Assembly: GCA_963662155.1 (NCBI GenBank)
Contig: OY759263.1
Span: 39,641,044 to 39,705,043 of the forward strand
Length of the DNA: 64,000 nucleotides
From: Lamellibrachia columna
Taxonomy: Eukaryota > Annelida > Polychaeta > Sabellida > Siboglinidae
Reading direction: 5' to 3'
Part shown: positions 50,931 to 62,959 of the stretch, one piece after another
How positions within the stretch are numbered: the first letter of the stretch is position 1
Layout: every line of letters starts with the position of its first letter
The notes under the pieces: model-generated
Databases searched by the model: none
What the model was told of the DNA's origin: nothing
The model's input: only the letters and a program-made list of their open reading frames with translations
Position numbers and translations under genes: made by a program

Positions 50931-51960
50931 GGAACTTTCAAAAATAAATACCGAATATGACGATAGACGGGAGGGATGTAGATAAAGTAGACCGTGCTAA
51001 GCTTCTTGGTGTTAAGCCCGCAGCACGCTAGCCGATTTTTCGTCGGGGCACTGCAGATTTTTCATCGGGGTTAAATTTGCTCGCGGCACACTAGCCGATA
51101 TTTTGTCGCGACTAGCATGTCTCTATTGGCGAATTTGGAATTAAGAAGACCTAGCGGCGCTCACACAACACTTGGCGGCGATGCGGAGAAGAAGACAGAA
51201 GTTCGTCTTGATTATGCTACGGAGGATACGGAGACGCAGAAAATCAAACAAACAAAATCCTTCTGCCTATATTGAATCATCTACAATGTCAACATATTCT
51301 ACCAGCAGACTGACGCTGCCGTGGCACTGGGGCCCGTCACACAATGACGTTTGTGCGCGTGGCTGCAATCACGCTTCCTATTGGTCGCTAATCGCGCGAG
51401 CCCCGACAATTTGTCGGAGTCTGCAGCACACTAGCCGACAAGGCCCGTCAGGACAAACCAAGATCTTGTCGGAATTCGCAGCACTCTAGCCGACAACTGA
51501 AGATTATTTGTCCCCCGACGAAAAATCGGCTAGTGTGCTGCGGGCTTTACAATGTTTCATGATCTAACATTGAATAAGCATGTGGAGCATATTGTAAAAA
51601 AGCTGGGAAAGATTATATATGTTGTACCAGTTAAAACGAACACGTATTAGTCAGAGTAGTCTGGGCACTGTATATGTTAGTGTTGTGTTGTGTTGTATGT
51701 ACTGGAATATGCACGCCCTGTGTGGCGTGTCAGTTTGAAGAATTACTGTTCTCACAATGTTAAAATGACACAGAAATGAGCCCTAATTGTTTTCCTGGCG
51801 AAAGCTATGCAAGGGACCTCAGGTCTACAGACATTGAAAGAAAGGCGAGACTGTCTGTGTGAGCGATATGTTAATAAGATAAGCTCACACAAAGCTCACC
51901 AAATAAGCTCACACAAACTGAATCATCTCCCACCTGACAAAAGACAGATATATTATGCTA
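50930..51960 (+). mobile_element. LINE RT C-terminal relic, interrupted by a MITE
   Basis: Before the MITE it reads MTIDGRDVDKVDRAKLLGV (near 50957-51014). After it: TLNKHVEHIVKKLGK, VLEYACPVW-like, SLKNYC and GLQTLKERRDCLCER. Together these are the usual C-terminal part of jockey/CR1-type RTs. Frameshifts are present. Confidence 0.7.
51015..51546. mobile_element. Harbinger-like MITE (532 bp) with TTA target duplication
   Basis: Terminal inverted repeats of about 34 bp start AGCCCGCAGCAC and contain CTAGCCGATTTTTCGTCGGG; only one or two mismatches are seen. TTA flanks both ends (51012-51014 and 51547-51549), the 3-bp duplication typical of PIF/Harbinger. Sub-terminal CACACTAGCCGACAA-type repeats are present. 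A short internal frame rich in Arg (MRRRRQKFVLIMLRRIRRRR) resembles the start of Harbinger transposases; the rest of the transposase is missing. Confidence 0.85.
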
Positions 51961-52565
51961 TATCTTATAAGCCACGGTAATCAGAGCTGCCAAGTTGTAT
52001 CGAGAAACATGCGTGAGATTATAGACGGATCCAAATACTGAAAATGGGTGTCCAGTTTCCCAGTAGGACACCAGGTGGCATCACTTCTAGTCATTGACAT
52101 TTCTACCGGGGACGGCGCTTTATACACTGGACAGAATCTATAAATTACAACTCTTTTATTGTGTATACTGTAGCGGTTTATTTAAATACGGGACGAAATA
52201 TATGGACGAAATTGTTCTGAAACAGTTATGATAACAGCACATTGATCTCTCTCAAGACCCAATGTATAGTACGCACGAGTCTTCTCGGACCAGGATTGGA
52301 ATACTTCAGAAGAACATGTTCTATTGAATGCAATTATGGACGCTCACTCGGACCCTCAATCAGTCTCACAACAGACCTCAGCGAGTCATCACTCATGACG
52401 CACGCTGTCACACTGCTTTAACTAATTTCGAAATGAAAAATGACATGGTAGACGTCTAGCATTTGAACACGTCTGGCTTAAATACTCAGAAGAAGCAGAC
52501 GAAAGAAAACTCTTGAGAGGTTGGCTACTATTAGTATGTGTCTGGTTGTATATCCGTGTAGCGCT
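51961..52565. other. No feature recognised
   Basis: Unique-looking; no exon or element identified. Confidence 0.45.
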
Positions 52566-52885
52566 TTAGGCTTTCTTTAAAGCGAAACAAAAATCATGGT
52601 TAATTTTCATGCACCTAAAATAGATAGTAAAAACTAACTATGTGCAAGTAAAATCAATAATATCGCACCAGTAGTTTATCCAGAATGTGTTCTAAAAGTG
52701 GGAGATTCCGGTCATGTCTCCGGTTCACTGACATCTGACATGTTAACCAGCGCGATCGATAAGCGCATGCGCAATTCAATGAAAACCGAGTAACGTAGAT
52801 TACACGTGACGTATTAAGTGAGGCTGTCATACACAGAACCAACGCAAAGTCTCAAACAAACGTGTTAATTTGCCAGAAAGAGGAC
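52566..52885 (+). mobile_element. Interspersed repeat copy (Penelope-associated family)
   Basis: The left part matches 43365-43555 and the right part matches the complement of 12715-12880 (shared AACGCAAAGTCTCAAACAAA, GCGCATGCGC-like and GAAAACCG words). It links the three copies into one family of about 320 bp or more. No coding capacity is seen. Confidence 0.65.
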
Positions 52886-53515
52886 TAGGCCTAAATAGTT
52901 TACATAAGTTGAGTTTAGACGCAAACAGCATAGCCATATCTTATTGGTAAGTACATGAATGTGTGTATGTGATAATAGGTATATGTGTATACGGGTATAT
53001 TTTCATTTCGCGAGCAAATTTTGCTAGACTGCTATTTGCTATGACACACGTGACGTAGGGTTATCGAACAGTACGGCGCGACTCATGAAATTAAGCTGAT
53101 GTGTGTTCAACAATTTTTTCCTAGGAAACCACTGTAGTTATGGGTTTATATATAGCTGCACGAGAGCGTGAGATTGAAGCTAAATGCGTGAGACTTGGTA
53201 GTGTTGCAGTAATATGAATCTCTTGTCAATAACTGGGACGAATGTATTTCGAAATTCTTTAATACCACGGGGTTTATAAAACTGACAATAAATACTCAGG
53301 GGCACGAGGTAGATAATATTATATTTTGGCAGGCATTGTATGATTATTGTTGGACGTTTACATGTATTCCTTTACTGAATGTATAATTATGTGAATCCAG
53401 TTGAGTTACCTATAAAATAGTGTTTATCTTTATTATTTAGAAAACATTCACACAAAACGTTGAATTTATTTCAAGGATGTTATATTGACAATGTATTTAG
53501 TACGAATCGGGACAT
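52886..53515. other. No feature recognised
   Basis: No gene recognised. Confidence 0.45.
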
Positions 53516-54000
53516 GTCCACTGTCCACGCGCCAGTGTCCACTGTCCACGCGCCAGTGTCCACTGTCCACGCGCCAGTGTCCACTGTCCACGCGCCAGTG
53601 TCCACTGTCCACGCGCCAGTGTCCACTGTCCACGCGCCAGTGTCCACTGTCCACGCGCCAGTGGGCACTGTCCACTCGCCAGTGTCCACTGTCCACGCGC
53701 CAGTGTCCACTGTCCACGCGCCAGTGGGCACTGTCCACGCGCCAGTGGGCACTGTCCACGCGCCAGTGTCCACTGTCCACGCGCCAGTGTCCACTGTCCA
53801 CGCGCCAGTGTCCACTGTCCACGCGCCAGTGTCCACTGTCCACGCGCCAGTGTCCACTGTCCACGCGCCAGTGTCCACTGTCCACGCGCCAGTGTCCACT
53901 GTCCACGCGCCAGTGTCCACTGTCCACGCGCCAGTGTCCACTGTCCACGCGCCAGTGTCCACTGTCCACGCGCCAGTGTCCACTGTCCACGCGCCAGTCG
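53516..54000 (+). repeat. 21-bp minisatellite (about 23 copies)
   Basis: The unit contains CACTGTCCACGCGCCAGTG, itself a hairpin (CACTG/CAGTG). As 7 codons without stops it leaves frames open on both strands (VSTVHAP, GAWTVDT). Variants GTGGGCACTG occur at four positions. Confidence 0.96.
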
Positions 54001-54604
54001 GCCCTGCACACTGCACGTGTAGGGCTCCCAGCCTGCTCCGAGATACCTAAATTACTCGCCCGAGGCCGCAAGGTGCCCAGTATCCACGGCCAACGACTGG
54101 GAGGTTGTTCTAGAGTCTTGTCTGTGGAAAGGCTATGCAACAGCACGGGAGAGTTATGCTTTCGGCTCCCTTTTCACTCTCCGGGGCTATTTGGCGGTTG
54201 TAGCTGTAAGCGAGGTACAAAGCAAACACTACACATTAAACAACACAACTAGACGCATCACACATACCTACGTAGACACTGTTTGGTTGTAGCTGTAGTT
54301 GTAGTTATAAGCGAGAGTACAAAACAAAGGATGCGAACTAACTGTAAGCGAGGTACAAAGCCTCCAATGCTCATTGGGATCGAATAGTCAGGAAACCCAT
54401 TTTGGAATATGGTTGATGAAGTGGTAGAAGGAACCAATACTTGTGTTATGTTTGAACGTGTTGTTGATTTAACTGTAGAAACTATAAAATGAGTTAACTT
54501 GTGCTTGCAGTGCAACACGCCGTTCATTAATACAGACGACGGCAATTTTTGGAAGACGAGGGCACGAGTGGCGCCCCCTAGACCATAAGCTTCGTTGTAA
54601 TGTG
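54001..54604. other. No feature recognised
   Basis: A GAGGTACAAAG-type phrase occurs twice near 54213 and 54350. No gene is supported. Confidence 0.45.
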
Positions 54605-55137
54605 GGGCCCTATGTGTGGGGATAGAACAGTCAGTTGTCGTATGGGGATAGACCAGTCCGTTGTCGTGCGGGGAAAGACCAGTCTGTTGCCGTGTGGTGT
54701 TAGACAAGTATGTTGTCGTGTGGTGTTAGACCAGTCTGTTGTCGTGTGGTGTTAGACCAGTCCGGTGTCGTGTGAAGCTAGACCAGTCCGTTGTCTTGTG
54801 GGGATAGGCCACTCCGTTGTCGTGTGGGAATAGACCAGTCCGCTGTTATGTGGAGATAGGCCAGTCCGTTGTTATGTGGAGATAGACCACTCCGTTGTCG
54901 TGTGAGGTTAGACCAGTCCATTGTGATGTGGGGATAGACCAATCCGTTTTCGTGTGGGGATAGACCAGTCCGTTGTCGTGTGGGGATAGACCCGTCCATT
55001 GTAGTGTGGGGAAAGACCACTCCGTTTTCGTGTGGGGATAGACCAGTCCGTTGTCATGTGGAGATAGACGAGTCCGTTGTCATGTGGGGATAGACAAGTC
55101 CGTTGTCATGTGGGGATAGACCAGTCCGTTGTCGTGG
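54605..55137 (+). repeat. 26-bp degenerate minisatellite (about 20 copies)
   Basis: The unit contains GGGGATAGACCAGTCCGTTG. Copies differ at several positions, so it is older than the neighbouring arrays. Confidence 0.92.
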
Positions 55138-55675
55138 TTCCAAGGGAGTCGTGGACATGATCACATTCAGTAACACGTCTAACGTGTTGACTGTTAGTCG
55201 AAGACGGGGCTGTGTTTTGTTACTGGTGCAACCACTGCATGATCCGAACTAGCTTTAATGTGGTATTTTGTCTTCGTGTGCCGAGCAGCCTATGGCTATG
55301 CACGGAGACAACGCTACCACGCTACCTAGTTCGCACTCACTGTGTCTTCTCTGTGTTTGTACTTGAGATCCCACTTCACGAAGGCGAAAACAAGTTGAAG
55401 CATTATTAAATTAGCTGCATTGTGTATCTACATAGCTAATAGATAGCCAGCAATTGGAGGCAGAGGCTGCTTACTTTCGACGGCAACTGAAACTCGACAT
55501 TGTTTGCTTACAACTTATTTGATGATTGGCTGCTAAGCAATTCATTTTGTCGTTATCATGAATTTAATTTGGATATTCATACTTCATGATATAACAAACC
55601 TTGAATTGCGTCTATCGAATTCATCACTGCATGTGCTAAACACTGCACTTTTGGCATTAGTCAATATTTAGTGAG
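55138..55675. other. No feature recognised
   Basis: No gene recognised. Confidence 0.45.
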
Positions 55676-55760
55676 TTGATCAGCTCGTACGTGTCTCGTG
55701 TGTTCTGTTTCTGTAAAGTTGATCAGCTCGTACGTGTCTCGTGTGTTCGGTTTCTGCAAA
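55676..55760 (+). repeat. About 43-bp tandem duplication
   Basis: Two copies of a segment with GATCAGCTCGTACGTGTCTC, just upstream of the candidate Notch-ligand exon. Confidence 0.85.
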
Positions 55761-55803
55761 GAAATCGGTGTAACTTGCGCTGTTTGGTGGTCGGCCGCCA
55801 CAG

Positions 55804-55984
55804 GTGTCGCTGTTGGGTGTGAGAAGCAGCGCCGTGTTCGAGCTGAAGCTCGCGTCGTTCAGCAACGCGGGGGGGGGGGGCGGACGTGGACCGGCACTGA
55901 GTGTCTCGGCCGTCACCGAGGTCCTAATGAGCGAGAGTCGCACAGTTCCTACAAGTTCCGCTTCTGTTTGGGTGAAGAAAACGG
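55804..55984 (+). pseudogene. Candidate Notch-ligand (Delta/Serrate) N-terminal MNNL exon, frame broken at a G tract
   Basis: After acceptor CCACAG the frame reads VSLLGVRSSAVFELKLASFS then NAGG. This closely fits the start of MNNL domains in DSL ligands (SG-x-FELKL-x-SF-x-N). A 12-G run at 55869-55880 follows. After it, a different frame continues with TGTECLGRH and YKFRFCLGEENG, fitting the later MNNL cysteines and the FRVCL-type motif. Donor GTGAGC. One G more (or two fewer) would join both parts, so it may be a sequencing or assembly indel, or a genuine pseudogene. No DSL domain is seen in the rest of the window; the gene would continue to the right. Confidence 0.5.
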
Positions 55985-56031
55985 GTGAGCAACTCCTGTA
56001 TTATCGCCAACAAAATGTTACTAGTGAGTTC

Positions 56032-56142
56032 GTGCTTACACAAGACATGTGAGTCCGTGCGTACACAAGATCTGTGAGTTCGTGCGTACACAAGACCTGT
56101 GAGTTCGTGCGTACGCAAGACCTGTGAGTTCGTGCGTACACA
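56032..56142 (+). repeat. 25-bp tandem repeat, about 4-5 copies
   Basis: The unit contains GAGTTCGTGCGTACACAAGA. Confidence 0.92.
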
Positions 56143-56149
56143 AGCATTA

Positions 56150-57120
56150 CACACCACACTTTCACACACGCGTTAGCGAGCACGCTTAAACACACATCCA
56201 CAAATCCGCACGCTAAAACAAACGCAAACAAGCAAAACCACACCACATCATAAACACGCAACACCATGAACACACAACACTACAAACACACAACACCAAA
56301 AACAAACAAAGCGAAAGCTATACCATACCATAAACACGAAACACCAAAAACATACAACGTCAAAAACACACAATACCATCAACACACAACACCTTTACAG
56401 ACAACACCATCAATACACAATATCATAAACACATAACACCATGGACAAAAACACCACAAAACACAACACCAAAAATTCACAATACCATAAACACACGACA
56501 CCACAAAACACAAGACCATATACACACAACACCAAAAACATACAACAGCAAAAACAAACAATGCCAAAACCACACCATAACAATGCAACACTATAAACAC
56601 GCAACACCAAAAACACACAACATCAAAAACACATGACGTCATCGACACACAACACAATAACACACAATGCCATCACCACACAATACCATAGAACACGCTA
56701 ACACAAACGCAAACAAGCAAAAGTACACCACACCATAAACAAACAACGCCAAAAATATACATCAAAAACAAATAACGCCAAAACCACACCATACTAAAAA
56801 CACACAACGGCAAAAACACAACACCATCAACATACAACACCATGGACACACAACGCCATAAACACACAACACCACACAAACACAAAACTATAAACACACA
56901 GCGCCATAAACACACAACACTAAAAACACACAACGCCATAAAACAAAGCAACAAAACAGACAACACCAAAACAGACAACACCAAAACAGACAACACCAAA
57001 ACAGACAACACCAAAACAGACAACACCAAAACAGACAACACCAAAACAGACAACACCAACAGCACACAATACCAAACACACAGAACACCAAAAACACACC
57101 ACACCAAAAACTGACAAGAC
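56150..57120 (+). repeat. A/C-rich cryptically simple region
   Basis: It is built from overlapping CACACAACACCA and AAAACACACAACG-like words. A clean 15-bp array (ACAGACAACACCAAA, about 7-8 copies) lies at 56945-57058. G is nearly absent from the plus strand. Cys/Val-rich frames on the minus strand result from this composition. Confidence 0.9.
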
Positions 57121-57175
57121 GCATGCGCAGTATGCACCCGCACATACACAGACATGCACATAGACATGCATGTAC

Positions 57176-57205
57176 ACGCACGCACGCACGCACGCACGCA
57201 CGCAT
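57176..57205 (+). repeat. (GCAC)n microsatellite
   Basis: Seven CGCA units. Confidence 0.9.
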
Positions 57206-57421
57206 GTACGCACACTGTGCTACCAGCATTTACACTGCATACTTACTCTTACACGAACATAAACGTGGAAATACTTTTTCCCTTGTAAATTGTTATGCAT
57301 CATATAACAGCAACAAGGGTTTTTTGGTAACACTTTTATTGGTAACATACACCAGTTTGTCTTCTACACTGATGTAGTTACCCAGACTATTTATTTCTGG
57401 CTGTGCACTCTTTGCTGCGGG

Positions 57422-58060
57422 CATGTTATATGTCATGTTATATGTCATGTTATATGTCATGTTATATGTCATGTTATATGTCATGTTATATGTCATGTTA
57501 TATGTCATGTTATATGTCATGTTATATGTCATGTTATATGTCATGTTATATGTCATGTTATATGTCATGTTATATGTCATGTTATATGTCATGTTATATG
57601 TCATGTTATATGTCATGTTATATGTCATGTTATATGTCATGTTATATGTCATGTTATATGTCATGTTATATGTCATGTTATATGTCATGTTATATGTCAT
57701 GTTATATGTCATGTTATATGTCATGTTATATGTCATGTTATATGTCATGTTATATGTCATGTTATATGTCATGTTATATGTCATGTTATATGTCATGTTA
57801 TATGTCATGTTATATGTCATGTTATATGTCATGTTATATGTCATGTTATATGTCATGTTATATGTCATGTTATATGTCATGTTATATGTCATGTTATATG
57901 TCATGTTATATGTCATGTTATATGTCATGTTATATGTCATGTTATATGTCATGTTATATGTCATGTTATATGTCATGTTATATGTCATGTTATATGTCAT
58001 GTTATATGTCATGTTATATGTCATGTTATATGTCATGTTATATGTCATGTTATATGTCAT
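57422..58060 (+). repeat. 12-bp satellite, 53 essentially perfect copies
   Basis: The unit is ATGTTATATGTC. No substitutions are seen over about 640 bp. Open frames on both strands (period MLYV, CYMS, MTYN) are products of the repeat. Confidence 0.97.
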
Positions 58061-58936
58061 GCAATGCGCACAGTGGCAATTACGTTGAAGTACAACCTCC
58101 AAAATAAATTGGATGAACTGCCCATTTTCAACCTATATAGGAGTTGGTTTTTTCCAAACAAACTTAGAAAGGGTTGCACGTCTCCGTTATTAACCAAATA
58201 CACCGGGGATTCATGGGTAATGGAACTGCTTAGGCACACGAAATGGATATGTCCAACAGTAACGGGTCGTCGTGCGTGTACGGCTTGTGGAATACTGGGG
58301 GATTCAAGGCAGACGGTAGAGTCTCTTTCGGAGACGACATGAAAGGTGTGACTAACCCGATTGTGAAGACGATGACGCGATGGTCAGTGCGACATCCACT
58401 TTGGAAAAAATAAATTAACTATTCTATGAAATTTAACAAACATCAGGTTTATTTTCCCGAAAATTTAACTTGCTACCAAAAATAACAATGTTCATACTAG
58501 GTCACTTGTCCCAAACATTGAATGCCCTGTACTTTTTAGTCTCAACATGGAAGTAATTAGTACATTTGCGACTCATCTTCGTAATTCGTACTTTTGTATT
58601 AACTAATTTATTGTATATGAATGTACGTAATTTGTATATGATATGCATGTTAATAGAAGTTGTGGTATCATACTAAATAAATATAAATTAAATATACGAA
58701 CTAGCGTGTCTTGTTTAGACCTCACTATTCGGTCTCGTGAGGACGTTTACAAGACCGATTGTTGCACCGCGACACCGAGCGACACCGTGTCCGTCGACCA
58801 ATTGGACAATTAATCGCTCGTGTAAACCGGCATTGGTGCTTAGATATTGCACATATGTATCGAACAGTCTTCAACGTTGATAGGCAGACGTGACACTTGT
58901 CCAGCCATGTCAGTGGTGTTGTCGGTGTTTGTGCAG
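58061..58936. other. No gene recognised; one short open frame
   Basis: A 92-codon frame at 58064-58342 has a CPT-x6-C-x2-C arrangement (ICPTVTGRRACTACG) but no recognised family. It may be chance or a transposon piece. Confidence 0.3.
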
Positions 58937-59037
58937 GGTGTTGTCAAACTGAACGTGAAAGTCGTGTGCGTTGGCGGTCAGACCAGCCACGAGGTCGGCT
59001 CTCCCAGCGACGGCGACAGCCATCTCGTTGAGCGCAT
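58937..59037 (+). CDS. Weak exon candidate
   Basis: Acceptor TGTGCAG followed by an open phase-0 stretch (KLNVKVVCVGGQ, then DSHLVERIS) that loosely resembles the C2-like half of DSL-ligand N-termini (L-x-V-x-V ... LIERI). It runs directly into a GACG microsatellite with no good donor, and its phase does not follow the exon at 55804 directly. Confidence 0.2.
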
Positions 59038-59039
59038 AT

Positions 59040-59190
59040 CGACGGACGGACGGACGGACGGACGGACGGACGGACGGACGGACGGACGGACGGACGGACG
59101 GACGGACGGACGGACGGACGGACGGACGGACGGACGGAAGGACGGACGGACGGACGGACGGACGGACGGACCGACCGACCGACCGACCGA
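59040..59190 (+). repeat. (GACG)n microsatellite, ending in (CCGA)n
   Basis: About 32 GACG units, one GAAG variant, then five CCGA units. Confidence 0.95.
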
Positions 59191-59192
59191 TT

Positions 59193-59348
59193 GGCCTCTT
59201 CTCTTCTCCTCCTACCCTCCTCTCCTCTTCTCTTCTTCTCCTCTTCTCCTCCTTCCTCCTCTCCTATTCTCCTCCTCACCTCCTCCTCTCCTTCTCATCT
59301 CCTCTTCTATTCTCGTCCTCTCTTCATCTCCTCCTCCCCTCCTCTTCT
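59193..59348 (+). repeat. CT-rich polypyrimidine tract
   Basis: Almost pure C/T over 150 bp built from CTCCTCTTCT words. It is a potential triplex-forming tract. Confidence 0.9.
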
Positions 59349-59473
59349 AACGTCACACTGCCTGACGACGGAACGTTACGTCTAGTGATTACGTAGTAAA
59401 CCGTTAAATGCAAATCAAATCAAATCTACCTTTTCCTTACCAAAGAGGAATCTAGCCACCGGCTTAACGAGAA

Positions 59474-60085
59474 ATATGATATACAACCAGGTGTACCAAG
59501 TAGGTATGGAAATGATATACAACCAGGTGTACCAAGTAGGTATGGAAATGATATACAACCAGGTGTACCAAGTAGGTATGGAAATGATATACAACCAAGT
59601 GTACCAAGTAGGTATGGAAATGATATACAACCAGGTGTACCAAGTAGGTATGGAAATGATGTACAACCAGGTGTACCAAGTAGGTATGGAAATGATGTAC
59701 AACCAGGTGTACCAAGTAGGTATGGAAATGATATACAACCAGGTGTACCAAGTAGGTATGGAAATGATATACAACCAGGTGTACCAAGTAGGTATGGAAA
59801 TGATATACAACCAGGTGTACCAAGTAGGTATGGAAATGATATACAACCAGGTGTACCAAGTAGGTATGGCAATGATATACAACCAGGTGTACCAAGTAGG
59901 TATGGAAATGATATACAACCAGGTGTACCAAGTAGGTATGGAAATGATATACAACCAGGTGTACCAAGTAGGTATGGAAATGATGTACAACCAGGTGTAC
60001 CAAGTAGGTATGGAAATGATATACAACCAGGTGTACCAAGTAGGTATGGATATGATATACAACCAGGTGTACCAAGTAGGTATGA
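59474..60085 (+). repeat. 36-bp minisatellite (17 copies)
   Basis: The unit contains ATACAACCAGGTGTACCAAG and TAGGTATGGAAATG. It is a multiple of 3 and open on both strands. Each unit has GTAGGTATGG, which includes a GTAGGT donor-like word. Confidence 0.96.
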
Positions 60086-60089
60086 AAAT

Positions 60090-60815
60090 GCCACTGACAC
60101 ATTTCACGGGACGATTCTGCGGAAAGACTACTGCTTCGAAAGTGAAACTGAGCCACTGTTGTTCAAAAACACACAGGTGTCTGTTTCTCCTGATATTCTA
60201 AAAAGGTTCACTAATCAAAAATAAATGTTTTAAGGCCATTTCGTCATTGCGACATATAATACTACACAGACTAGCTTGTTAATAACATACCGAGTTTTGG
60301 AACACGATTACGAACGGATATTATGCTGAGTGGCTTATGCTTCAGTTCGATCGCGAGTAGCTGGCAGCGCGACGATTGATGCCACTAATTGAAGCTTTGT
60401 GGCGCGCACACTTTGTCCGCGGCTTCGGCTCACTGACGATTACGATAAACGCGGGAATCAATGCACAGACTTAAATGTCAATATATGTTCATGAAAAGCG
60501 GGAAACAACTTCCTTCACTCCACTGACGTCGGTCTTTAGCGTATCAAAGAAATAACACGTGCCTAGAATGGCGTCATGTACGGCAAATAAATCAATTTTA
60601 CTGTGATTTTTTTGTTTTTGAAAATTATAACAAGCGGAAAATTTCGCTCAAAAAGCGAGAAAGAGGGACCAGTGGGAAAAGTGGTATTTCCCCGTCCGAA
60701 AGCAGTACTGTTGATACATGTGACATTGATCAGAGACAAGTAATCGTGGCGACGCTGGCACCCATTAGACGCGCTGGGGAGCAGTTAGTTCGAGCATTTA
60801 CTCTCTCGCAGTTTA
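60090..60815. other. No feature recognised
   Basis: No gene supported. Confidence 0.45.
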
Positions 60816-60819
60816 CATG

Positions 60820-60955
60820 TCTTGTCATTTTATTGCCCGATCGCGCGGTCTTCCACGCCTAGTTATATCTCAGTCATACTGTCCTGTATCATTTTATTGC
60901 CCGATCGCGCGGTCTTCCACGCCTAGTTATATCTCAATCACACTGTCCTGTATCA
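60820..60955 (+). repeat. About 66-bp tandem duplication
   Basis: Two copies of a segment with GCCCGATCGCGCGGTCTTCC and CACGCCTAGTTATATC. Confidence 0.9.
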
Positions 60956-61458
60956 TCTCCAAGGAGCTGAACGAATGTCTTGTTTCCTCATCCGCACACT
61001 CGGCGTGTGTGGTCCTAGAATAGCACTTTTTCTATTATGTCTTCTTTGTGACGATAGTTCTGCCCCAATGCTCTCGATCTTCGTTCTGCGGGTTTTGCAA
61101 AGGGTTTGGGAAGATTTTCATGTACTTTTTCTTAACTGGATGTGTGTCTCTGCCTACGTATATTAAGAGTTGTTCTAAGACGTCGCGTGCAACTACCACT
61201 GACACACGCGTTCATTCCAACATCACGTATGTTTCTGAGAAGTCGGTACAATACATTACGTACTGCATTGTTTTATCCTTCCGAATACAAAAAATACGTG
61301 AGAAAAGTTGTTCTGGACAGTGACTGAATGTTAAGGATAATTGCATAGTACGTTTTTTCTGGTACGATTAAAGGAAATGCCGTCCAAAGCAAACAGCCCC
61401 GTGTGCCGTGTAGACAAACAAGTTAGAAGCTTGTCGATATTTTTGTATTGTTGTTACA

Positions 61459-61459
61459 T

Positions 61460-61502
<43 letters not shown>

Positions 61503-61525
61503 CGAACGAACGAACGAACGAACAC
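61459..61525 (+). repeat. (GCAC)n-(GAAC)n microsatellite
   Basis: About 11 CACG units followed by five CGAA units. Confidence 0.93.
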
Positions 61526-61529
61526 ACAC

Positions 61530-62955
61530 ACATGCATGCATGCACGTATCCTCCAATCAATCCGTCTGCGTGTGATTCACCACGGCAAATAGTTGTTTAA
61601 TATGTTCCAATGGATTTAATTAATTTTTTTGTAGAATTTAGTCTTTTAGCATGAATTTATTATCTCCGGGGAAAGGATACCCTATCTTCGGGGAAACGGG
61701 TATCCTTCTTTATGTCCACTGTACGATGCCTTGACTCCACACGCCGTTTTATTGTCCAGTACTGTGTACATTGATTAATCTCCAAATCCCAGTTTTTGGA
61801 TACACATTTCGGCTGCAGTTCGCCGAACACATTCTGGGTACAACAAAACTTGAAATGAATCAATCAATATATAAATTAGCCGCTAGCTTGTTCGTCTGTC
61901 TCCTCAAGAAATCTCTCCCGAGTTTCTGTCGGCACCAAACACCTTTTATCGACATTGTGTCCGGCTTGCGGTCAGCCTTACTGCGCGTCAATAAACACTT
62001 GTCACATTGTCTCACTCACGTCGCTAGTCGTAGATTTATTGCCGTAAGAGATTTATTGCTCGGCGAGTGCCTGCCTAATCCACGGTCGTTGCCATGACGC
62101 GCGGTAATCGAAGCAATGCTAATCACGTTGAGAAATGTTCGTCTGTCGATGAGTAGGCATTCAACACACTGTGACCCGGACTAGAAGTGTCCCCGGGTGA
62201 CAAGAGAAACACTCATGCTGGCGTCGAAGGTTCTGTAGACGTCGTCGCTGGTAGACGTGCCAGAAGAATTTACTCAAGCAGTGGTAGTTGGAAACACCGC
62301 ACGATGCGTCGGTGTCGAACGGTAGCGTTAATGCTTGTCTCGTTGGCAACAGGCCCTGGCACACGACGCTGTCGGGGGCAGCAGACGTGAGGGTGCAACA
62401 AGGAAGCAGCGCTTAACGTCACGGGGACAACAGGCGCTAAAATGTAAGAGAACTGTTCAACTAATGTAAATATCATATCTGGTGTGTCGTCTTTTATGGT
62501 AGGCCCTGCCATGTTAACGAACGTACACAACGGGCGATGTCAGTGGCTGGTTTAGGGTCTCATTGAGAAAGTACATGGTATATTGACGTAATCACCAAGG
62601 CGACGAGGAATACTCTCACACCGAATATTGAAATCCGCCTTGACACGAATGCGCTGTCTTACCCAAATGTACCCTACCCTATCCTACTTCAAGCCAAGAA
62701 ACGTAACAAGTTGTCCTGGTTAAGTAAACTACTTGTTTAAACACATTTCGTTTCCGTGCCACGCCAGGTTATTGTTGTTATGAACTGTACGTGCAGCTAG
62801 GATTTGATCGATATAAACCAACGACAGCCTAATCTGAAGCCGTATTAACGTCGTGTGTCTCTGGCTGGCCACACTAATCACCATCCTCTCTCCGTACCGC
62901 CGAAACCTCACGCACGACATGAGTAGTACCGACGATACAGTACGCTACGTGCACG
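61530..62955. other. No feature recognised
   Basis: GC content rises near 62160-62400, but no exon chain with domains is recognised. Confidence 0.45.
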
Positions 62956-62959
62956 CATC

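Noticed and set aside
56379..57229. Cys/Val/Phe-rich minus-strand frames resembling membrane proteins
   Set aside because: They result from the A/C-only composition of the plus strand; no start or splice support.
57293..58107. Open frames with periods MTYN, CYMS and MLYV
   Set aside because: A 12-bp satellite.
58064..58342. 92-codon frame with Cys pairs
   Set aside because: No recognisable family, and it starts inside a satellite; kept only as a note.
59415..60201. Open frames of about 230-240 codons on both strands
   Set aside because: A 36-bp satellite; no domain or splice support.
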